In this document: piece by piece, positions 32,260 through 41,700 of the stretch
How positions within the stretch are numbered: position 1 is the first letter of the stretch
How the letters are laid out: each line of letters starts with the position of its first letter
Source of the DNA: Mesorhabditis belari
Lineage: Eukaryota; Nematoda; Chromadorea; Rhabditida; Rhabditidae
NCBI GenBank assembly: GCA_958450365.1
Contig: CAUEEP010000938.1
Location: forward strand, 620,001 to 684,000
DNA: 64,000 bases
Direction of reading: 5' to 3'
Program-made: the position numbers and the translations under genes
The notes under the pieces: generated by a model
Database searches by the model: none
What the model was told of the DNA's origin: nothing
Seen by the model: only the letters and a program-made list of their open reading frames with translations

Positions 32260-34762
32260 ATGGAGAGTCCGGAGAGCGATCTCGAAACACCGCAACTCAC
32301 TGAATTGACTCCAGTCAATACTTTTGGTGAATAGATTTGAATAAATATTAAACCAATGTAAAACGATGATTGCTATTGTAGAAAATCAAAGAATTGGCAA
32401 AGTCACTGAAGAAAAGCTGATGGAGTTGATGAGAAATCTCGGAGAAAACCCAAAACTCTTCAATCTCGTCAAAGCGATGATTGGATCGAAAGATGTGATG
32501 GCAAATGAAATAGTCAGCTTTCTGAGTGTTTAAAGTTTAAATAAGAATTTTAGGATAGACAAGCAGCTTTTGTGAAAAGATTGTATGAAAATCGGCAAGT
32601 GAAAAGTCAAGGAGAGGTTTGGAAAGAAGATTGTTTTGGAATTTTGTAGTCAACGTTTAGAATTTGAAAAGTGAATGGGAAATGCGGAAGTGTTTGGATT
32701 GGCAATTGAGGCCGTGTCTAGTAAGTTTTCTAACAAATACCGTAACCCTAAAACTGATGATTAAATCCCGACAGCCAGGAACTATAGCTTTTGTTTGACC
32801 TTGCTTTGGGTCAAACAAAGCCGGACAATTGATGTCAAGTCAAAAGCTTTGACTTGTGCCCAGAAAACCGGTTTACAAGCCGGATTCACCAACCATTGAT
32901 CCATTGATCCATTGATCGTATTCAAATCTAGAATTCTATTGTTAATCAATGCAATTTTCAGATGAAAGCTTCACAATTCGTGCATCGCAACTATGCCCCA
33001 TTGAGACGAGACTGGGAAAAGAGTCGTTACTGTAAAGCAGAGCGATGTCAAGTAGGACTTTCAAGAAGAACTTTCAAGAAGAACTTTCAAGAATCAATAA
33101 ATCAATTCTTTATAAAGTCATGCAACAATACCAACGATTAAAATTGCAGTTATGCAATGAAGAAGTCTACTTGTTGGGCGATTTCGTCGGCTCGCTCATC
33201 ATGCACGTGAAAGTATCTTTAAAAGAAAACTTTGAAAATCAAAGAATTTTTAGATTCACTCATCTCGTCCAAATTTCCAATGCTCTAATTGTTTACGTTT
33301 TGGATATACAGTGAATGATATTGATGAACACGGAAAATTGGCTCATTCGGGACAAGAATTCCGGACAATTGATGTCAAGTAGGGGAAAAGGGAAGGAGTT
33401 TTTCAATGTCAAATGAATTTTTAGAGATGAACGCTTGGAGTTTGAATGGTTTCTCTTGGCGAATAACTGCTTTCCGAAATATTCGAAGAAATTCATGCAA
33501 ACCGAGATATTCAGCACGACGAATTGGATAGTGCGAAAGCTTTCATCGACTGAAATGCAAAATGCGAGGAAGAATCGAGAATTGGCGAGGATTGCGGTGA
33601 GTTCGATTAGAATGATTGTTGTTGAAAACGTGTTAGAGCTTGGTTTTCCTTCCACATCAACAATCTCTAAACACTAGAGATCCTTGTGCGCTTGTAGAAA
33701 TTTCTACAGCATAACATGTTGCAGATGTCGTGGTGATAGATTTTCAATAGTTAGAAAAAATTAGAGTAAAATTCGAAACACCAAAAATGTCAAAAGTGAA
33801 AGTCCATTGTTTTCACAAGAGTGAATGCTCATTTACTTATTTTCAAATTTATGATAAGGCGGCGTTGGTGTAGAGTTTCAAGAGTGAAAAGCTTGAGACT
33901 TGAGACTTGAGTCTTGAGTCTTGAGTCTTGAGTCTTGAGTCTTGAGTCTTGAGTCTTGAGTCTTAAGTCTTAAGTCTTGAGGCTTGAGTCTTGAGTCTTG
34001 AGTCTTGAGTCTTGAGTCTTGAGTCTTGAGTCTTGAGTCAAGCTCCTCATGTTTGTTTACATCTTTGGGATTTAATTTAAAGAAAACCCAAGTCATACCC
34101 ACCAACTCAATAGATATCGTCGATTATTATTAATAGTAGAGTTATTTTCTAGTAACTTTAATCATTTAAAAGGTGAATTTATAAAACTACCGTAATCTTG
34201 TTTAATTTACTTAATTATGATCTCATAGTCAGTTAAATGAGATCGAAAATTGTGTGAGATCAAAAGTAGGTGTGCAAAATTGGCTGTGTGAGATCAAAAG
34301 TCGATGCAAAAAGTGCAAAATTGGCTAATTCAGAAGGATTATCTCTAAAGAACTTTAAATGATGGTAGTTCTGGATTATTAAGTCTAGAACTACACTATA
34401 ATACTCTGAAAATTGTTAAATGCAAATTTCAGGGCACTAACAACAATTTCTCTTCCACACAAAGCAAGCAAGAGCCCATCTCAGATACGATCTCAAAAAT
34501 CATTGCCAAAGCGACCGCGATGCCGAACCATTTTTACGAGAATGAGGTAAAGAAATGCACTAATAAAATATCTTGTTTAGATAAAGTTTAATCATAAAAT
34601 TGAATATTCAAATGGATTTCCAGGTTCGACCCTTATCGGCTCCACAAATCGCCGAATCAATCACCAACCAACCAACAAGTCACCCAGCGACAACGGTAAT
34701 TTATGAGATACTTTAAAAAGCTAAAATACAAATTTTAGAGTCTCTACTACCTGCAACTGTAA
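32260..34762 (+). CDS. ZF-C: small C2H2 zinc-finger protein downstream of ZF-B
   Basis: Eleven exons in one unbroken frame give 324 residues: 32260-32326, 32382-32512, 32554-32616, 32661-32720, 32962-33051, 33150-33206, 33254-33378, 33425-33596, 34433-34546, 34624-34695, 34739-34762. The N-terminal half is helical and charged (RIGKVTEEKLMELMRNLGEN...). Around residues 165-225 lies an unusual Cys/His segment: C-x4-C-x2-C in KSRYCKAERCQLCNEE, then MHIH, then a normal finger FQCSNC-x12-H-x4-H. The tail is Ser/Thr/Gln-rich. A role as partner or cofactor of ZF-B is suggested only by the operon-like arrangement. Exon 8 could also read on to a stop at 33677. Most introns are 40-55 bases; intron 8 (836 bases) is expanded by repeats. 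Confidence 0.75.
33845..33892 (-). mobile_element. CR1-like fragment
   Basis: TTTATGATAAGGCGGCGTTG and flanking bases match the element at 22240-22790 (there at about 22658-22700), in the same antisense orientation. Located in ZF-C intron 8. Confidence 0.6.
33893..34038. repeat. 7-bp tandem repeat TGAGTCT
   Basis: About 20 copies of GAGTCTT with a few A variants, directly abutting the CR1 fragment, in ZF-C intron 8. Confidence 0.9.
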
Positions 34763-34821
34763 CTTCAATGTGAAATCTCGAAGTCTAGAAGTTATTTCCT
34801 TATTATGTGGCATAAAATGAG

Positions 34822-35128
34822 AAGATTTCCTTTTCAAGATTTCCTCTTCAAGATTTCCTCTTCAAGCTTTCCTCTTCAAGATTTCGCCTTCAAGATTTCC
34901 TCGTCAAGATTTCCTCTTCAAGATTTCGCCTTCAAGATTTCGTCTTCAAGATTTCGTCTTCAAGATTTCCTCTTCAAGATTTCCTCTTCAAGATTTCCTC
35001 GTCAAGATTTCCTCTTCAAGATTTCGTCTTCAAGATTTTGTCTTCAAGATTTCGTCTTCAAGATTTCGTCTTCAAGATTTCGTCTTCAAGATTTCGTCTT
35101 CAAGATTTCGTCTTCAAGATTTCCTATA
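34822..35128. repeat. 15-bp tandem repeat TTCAAGATTTCSTCT
   Basis: About 20 copies with TCC/CGT/CGC variants, starting 60 bases after the ZF-C stop, so probably in its 3' UTR or flank. The long Phe/Ser/Lys frame is a by-product. AAAATAAAT occurs at ~35161. Confidence 0.9.
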
Positions 35129-35502
35129 TTTCATCTTTCCTCTTCAACTTTTATATTAATGAAAATAAATATGAAAAGCAATGTAAAAAGAATAGAAAAC
35201 CCGTAGATTTTGACTCATTTTGAGAAAGAAAATGATATGGATATAAAGAAATCAAATGAGAAGACTTTTAAACAATATTTTCTGGTGTTCGCGGTCGGAT
35301 AGCGTCTTGAACGGAAAGGAGAGCGGTTACCTAAAGAAAAGATTATAAAATTTGATTCATTCATTCAAGCATCCATTCGTTTACAAAGTATTACGTTGAG
35401 TACTAAATCTTTCACCCTAATGAAAGAAATTGTTTGGTATTTGGTAGTTTAAGACTCGTTAATTTAGATAATGAAAGATTCATTTGAAAGATGCATGACT
35501 TA

Positions 35503-35600
35503 ATATATATGTCGTAGCCGATGAAGGATTTCAGCCGAAGAAGTCTGAGACTGAGTCTTCTTCGGCTGAAATCCTTCATCGGCTACGACATATATTTAAT
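35503..35600. mobile_element. near-perfect ~90-bp palindrome (ATATGTCGTAGCCG family)
   Basis: The arms ATATATGTCGTAGCCGATGA... (35505-35545) and the inverted arm (35556-35595) match completely over about 40 bp around a 10-13 nt centre. Same terminal sequence as 14258-14507 and 38791-38885. Lies in the gap between ZF-C and the GPCR. Confidence 0.85.
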
Positions 35601-35758
35601 ACTAAACCTAATACAAAGTGTCATCACTTTTATATACTTATCAAAATTTGATTCCTATAAAAAAAAACATTCAAATCTGATCAATCTTATCAGCTATCAG
35701 CAGATCTTATCAGCTCAAAAGACAGCCAGTTCTGGATTTAGCCTAGGCTGTAGGACTG

Positions 35759-38700
35759 TCAGCAAAAAGCACAAAATCCAACCTCAGTATGCATTCTAAC
35801 AACAGATCCCCGAGAACCCTTTGAGCCTTGAGTGATCGTCGAGGCGGCTGTAGGAGATCGAGGGTGGATCGAGCTGCTTTGCGAGGTCTCTGTCGGAGAT
35901 CTCGCTCGAAAGCTTTGGCTGAAAAAAGTCAGCTGTATAACATTAGATTATCTTGAGCACTGTATTGTTGAAGACTTTGTGAAAATCGTTGGTAAAAGTG
36001 GTTCTCATGACACCCAAAGACAAAGTGGCATCGAGAAGTTTTTCTATTTATTATTTCGTTTTCTCTAGTTACTCTAGTTACTTACTTTATAACTAATGAG
36101 CTAACTTTTCTAGATTTGTTTTATAATTAAATAAAGTGTATAGATAACTAAATAATGTATAGATCTTTTTGTTTACCTCATAACAGACTTAGGCCTCGAC
36201 GACTGCGATACGTCTGTCGGCGAGCGGGGACGTCCCGAGTCTCGGGACACATCGGTGGGGCTTCGAGGTCTGAAATCGGCATTTACAGGTCCTTTTAACA
36301 TATCAAAACAAATACATTAAGCACAAATATAGCATAAATCAGACAATGATTTTGAAAAGCTTTATCATATAGAAAACAAAGGGTAAAGCCCATGCCAGAA
36401 AGCAGTCCTCTCCACTCACCATCACCTAGTAAAGCGGCCCGATCAGAGGCCAAAGTGGAACGGCTAAAGGACGATTTAGGAATTAAAAGAAGAGCAATTT
36501 AAAGAAATATTTTTATAGTATTTGTTTTGCTTTTGCTTTTGCTATTAAGCTTGCTATTAGGCTATTATTTAAAATCTACCGTAACCCAACACAAGTTGGT
36601 GCATCGTTTTGGATTCCCGGGGTTCTCGGTCGGCACAAGCTCATCTGTGAGACATCTCGACTCATATTCGGGGTGATAATTGATCTAGAATTCATCTAGA
36701 ATTGATTAATTGATCTAGAATTCATCTAGCATTGTCTGCTATTCAAATGCAATTGTCTGCTGTCTGCTATTCTATGCTACTTTTATTTAGTACTGTATCT
36801 AATAGACTCGGTATATCACATGAAATAATGCCGGGTGTACTTTGTGCTCAGCGCTTCCAATCTCACTCTCTTTTGGTGCACCAGAAAGGGTGTGTTTCAA
36901 TGCACAAAGTACAAATTCTCTATCGGATTTCCCACTTTCCAGGAACTGTCAATGTATTGTAACTGCCATTGATGCGATGATGATTTCTCGTGGAAAGCAT
37001 TGAAGCCGAAGAATAGGATCCCATTCTCGAACGGAGCTCTTCATTTCCCTGAAAAGTAGATCGTTATGTTTCTTGTTTTGTTATCACTTAAAAGATGTCC
37101 TACTTATTGTAAAGTTTAAAATAGAGCAATCGGTTAAACCACAAAAGAATATGAAAAGAAAGGGATCGAACCCAAGAGAAAGCTGGAATAGGAACTGGAG
37201 ATTGTTTCGGAAACAAGACTCCTATCCATTACACCACAAGCTCATATTCCAGGTGGTGAATGAAGCATTATATAAGGAGTGATCCACACCTGGAGTCGAT
37301 ATTTCATTCGAATGTATGCTGTCTTGAAAGTTGCTCGAAAATTCTGCGAGATGAACGCATAGCAGATCGGGTTGATGCAAGACTGGCAATAGGTCTAAAG
37401 GCAGTTGTATAGGCTTTTGTAGTCTACTAGTAAAGCTATGGACTGTGCATGAGCTCTTAGCGTTGGAATTTATTGTTGTTTTTGAACAGGATTGTTGATA
37501 GTAAACTTACCAAAACATTTGTCGATCCTTTTTGCTGGCAGTTTAAGATTTCTTGTGTTTTTCTCAGCACCAATCCTTCTATTTTAACTATTTTGACTAT
37601 CATTTGATACAGAATAAAATTGCGCATTGAATGATACAAAAATGAACTCAAAATGCAAGATCCATGCAAAGTTGTTGGCTAAAAAACCTAAACCATTATG
37701 GACTTAACCTTTTGCCTTATAACTTTACAAGGATATTGTATTTTGAGTTCATTTTTGTATCATTCAATGCGCAATTTTATTCTGCATCAAATGATAGTTA
37801 AAATAGTCAAAATAGAAGGATTGGTGCTGAGAAAAACACAAGAAATCTTAAATTGGACTGACATATATTTTTCGTTACAAGTCTAGTTGATAGCTAAAAA
37901 TAAAGGCTGATTTTCACCCACCAACGCATTGAATCCCATCCTCATATGCTTCAAAGTTGTCGTATTCGACGTTCGACAGATGTAGCCAAAACTTGTCAAA
38001 AGTTCGTCAACTGAATTGAAAAACTAGATTGAAAAGCTTCTTCAAGAGCTTCTTCTTCAAGAGCCTTCTTCAAGACTTCTTCTTCAAGACCTCTTCTTCA
38101 AGACTTCTTCTTCAAAAAGCTTCTTCAAGAGCTTCTTCTTCAAAAGCTTCTTCTTCAAGACTCCTGCTTCAAGAGCTTCTTCAAAAAGCTTCTTCAAAAA
38201 GCTTCTTCAAAAAGCTTCTTCTTCAAAAAGCTTCTTCAAGACTTACTGATAGTCGGCAACCAACAAACGGTGTACATAACGACGATTGAAATCAACATTT
38301 GTACAATCTGAAATCGAGTTTTTTGTATAAAGTTTCGAAAAAAAATACTTGTTTCTTATTCGCTTCAGCCATTCGATTATTTTTCTTGTTGTTGAGTGAA
38401 GTGATGGCAGTGGAAGCAAACTGAAAAAGGAAACTGAAAAAAAAGATAGAAAGAAAAACTGGTTTTGTAATGAAGCTATGAAGCTTTACTTTCCTTTACT
38501 CAAGTATTTGAAAGCTCTCATTCATTTTGAATATAAAGATTGCAAAAAAAAAAGATACAAAAATATTTGAATATACCAAGAAACTCTATATATCTCCGTC
38601 AATTTTGTTTATCTAGGAGTTATTTTTTGCGCAAAAACAAGCAGATTTATGATGTTTACCCAAAAAAAAACCTAAAAATTACAGTTTTTAAGGAAAAAAA

Positions 38701-41700
38701 TTCAAAGAAATAGCTGTAAATTGCTGGTTGATTTGAAGCTAGAAAATTTAGGATAAACTAGAAATACTATAAAACTATAAAATGATTATGTATATGTCGT
38801 AGTCGATGAAGGATTTCAGCCGAAGAAGTCTCAAGTTTTTTCACTAGCGAAACCTTCTTCGGCTAGCCGATGAAGTCTCAAAATGAAATCTTGAGTTATG
38901 TATTGACTCAAGTCAATACCACAAACTCAAGCTCTCTAAAAGGCGCTTAAAAGCTAATAAAGGCATTCTAACGAGTGCGCATTTTATCATACTATAACCA
39001 AAGGCTATAAAAGGTCCCTTAGTCGGCTTGAATTTGAAGCTATTAGGGTGGTGCAAAAGAAACTGCCGATGGGTATCAGCTCTAATTTATCAGAAACGAG
39101 CGATGCTAACGGCATTATTTTTTTTATGTTTTGTTCGCATATTTGTTTGCTATTTATTTCGACATTTGAATTTTTTGGTTGTTGTTTATTTTATTTAAAA
39201 ATGCTTATATTTTTTATTTAGATCATGGTCGAGCAAAAGTTTGTGCTACGAGCAGCATTACTATCTAAATTTGGTTCCCTAACTCTCTAATTTTGGTTCC
39301 TTATCTCTTTAAATTTGGTTCCTTATCTCTTTAAAAGCTTCAAAATTGGAAAGTCTGCTGCCGAATCGCATCGTTCTCTCTGTGCTTTCGGAGATGGCAG
39401 TTTGTCTCTCAGGCAGTGTCAGACTTGGTTTCAACGATTCCGAGAGGGAGACGAGACTTTGGAAGATTACGAGCGCGGTTCGAGGCCAGAAGTCGTGAAC
39501 GAAGCCAAGCTGAGGGACGTTATTCAGGCCGATTCATGCCAATCTGCTCGAGATCTTGTGAAAATATTCCATTGTGATCATGTCACCCTCGAACGCCATC
39601 TTTTTTTTTAATTTACCGTCAAATCGGCAGTTTCTTTTGCACCACCCTAATAGAAAATTTAGGGTAAACTAGAAAAAATGATTTCTAAATAGTCGCAAAG
39701 TTTACCATTCTAAGATAAAATTTCACATAAAAACATAAAACGTCTTCAAAAAGCTTCTTCAAGACTTCTTCTTCAAGAGCTTCTTCTTCAAGACTTCTTC
39801 TTCAAGACTTCTTCTTCAAGACTTCTTCTTCAAGACTTCTTCTTCAAGAGCTTCTTCTTCAAGACTTCTTCTTCAAGACTTCTTCTTCAAGACTTCTTCT
39901 TCAAGGCTTCTTCTTCAAGACTCTTCTTCAAGACTTCTTCTTCAAGAGCTTCTTCTTCAAGACTTCTTCTTCAAGAGCTTCTTCTTCAAGACTTCTTCTT
40001 CAAGACTTCTTCTTCAAGACTTCTTCTTCAAAAAGCTTCTTCAAGAGCTTCTTCTTCAAGACTTCTTCTTCAAGACTTCTTCTTCAAGACTTCTTCTTCA
40101 AGACTTCTTCTTCAAGACTTCTTCTTCAAGACTTCTTCTTCAAGACTTCTTCTTCAAGACTTCTTCTTCAAGACTTCTTCTTCAAGACCTCCAGCTCTTC
40201 TTCAAGACTTCTTCTTCAAGACTTCTTCTTCAAGACTTCTTCTTCAAAAGTTCTTCTTCAAGACTTCTTCTTCAAGACTTCTTCTTCAAGACTTCTTCTT
40301 CAAGACTTCTTCTTCAAAAAGCTTCTTCAAGAGCTTCTTCTTCAAGACTCCTGCTTCAAGAGCTTCTTCAAGACTTACTGATAGTCGGCAACCAACAAAC
40401 GGTGTACCAACAAAACAGCAACCAACAAAACATAAAATTTCCTACAAATTAATGCCAAGCTAACCCGAAAGATCAAATTGTAAATGGAGAAGTTTTAGCT
40501 TAAATTATTTGAATGAATTTTAAACTTTAAAACAAGCTAACATTGTTAGTTGAATGGATTTAAATATAAATTTATCTTTTATGATCAAACTTGCGTTAAA
40601 CTTTCTAAGAGAAGTTCACTTCTAAGTCAAAAAAAACTTAAATTTTCTGTATTTGACATAGGTTTTTTAAATAAACGTTTAGCTTTAAAGAATTCTAGTT
40701 TTTAAATGCACAAGAACTTTCAGTCAAAAAACTTTAACCTCAAAGATCTGAATTGCTTTGCTCAAAGATTGCTGACAAAACGTTTTGCTGACAAAACGAT
40801 AGATTTAACAAAATTCTTTATAAGAAGCTGCTTTTTTGTGGTTTAAATATATTTGAAAACTGAAACTCTCGACTTTTAGAGCTCTGAGAAACTTGGCTGC
40901 AAGAGATGAGTGAGAAAGGACAAAGGAATTGTATTGTAAGCAATTGTAAGCATTGTAAGCATTGTAAGCATTGTAAGCAATTGTAAGCATTGTAAGCAAT
41001 TGTAAGCATTGTAAGCATTGTAAGCATTGTAAGCAATTGTAAGCATTGTAAGCATTGTAAGCAATTGTAAGCATTGTAAGCATTGTAAGCAATTGTAAGC
41101 ATTGTAAGCATTGCAAACTACAAATTGTAAGCTACGAACTGATTGCGAACATCAGACAGTTTACTCATATAAATAAAAAGAGTTTATGAATTCTACTTTC
41201 AGTACTTTCAGTTTCATTTCCCTTTTTCTCATTGTTAGCTTGGCTTTTTGCAAACCTTGAACGTTCTCGAGTTCGCGATTGGAATGCTTGAATAGCTCGT
41301 GAAAGTGACGGCATCTGTGGCCGCTTTGCTGAACGCCACCCTGTAAATCGATTTCATAACAATAGAATTAGTGCATAAAGAAATCCTCTATTGTTTTCAA
41401 CATTCATTTCTACGATGGATACTTTTATTAATAATCTCAAGAGAATAAACAGTTTTTTTTAAATGAATCACTCTGCAAGGCAACTATTTTTCGCATGCTT
41501 TTGCATTTTCAAGAAAAACAAATAGTGATAAGTGCTAAAAACACTAAAACGATCTACATAACGCTTTCGAAAGCGTTTTCTTACAAAGCAAAGCAAATGA
41601 GTCGAACAACGAATGCTCCTGAACCGCGGCCATGAGAACATTTTCTAAAGAAGTTACAAAGAAAATCGAGTTAAAGCTAAGCTTTTGTAAAGCTTCTTTT

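Noticed and set aside
34805..35206. 133-codon frame after ZF-C
   Set aside because: Entirely the 15-bp TTCAAGATTTC repeat.
36375..36502. Small plus-strand ORF MPESSPLHSPSPSKAARSEA...
   Set aside because: Short, antisense to a splice-bounded candidate GPCR tail exon; no context.
37145..37228. Functional tRNA-Arg(CCG)
   Set aside because: About 20 extra bases between anticodon and T arms and no acceptor pairing.
39745..40372. CRISPR-like array
   Set aside because: Units are 14 bp with no unique spacers; simple minisatellite.
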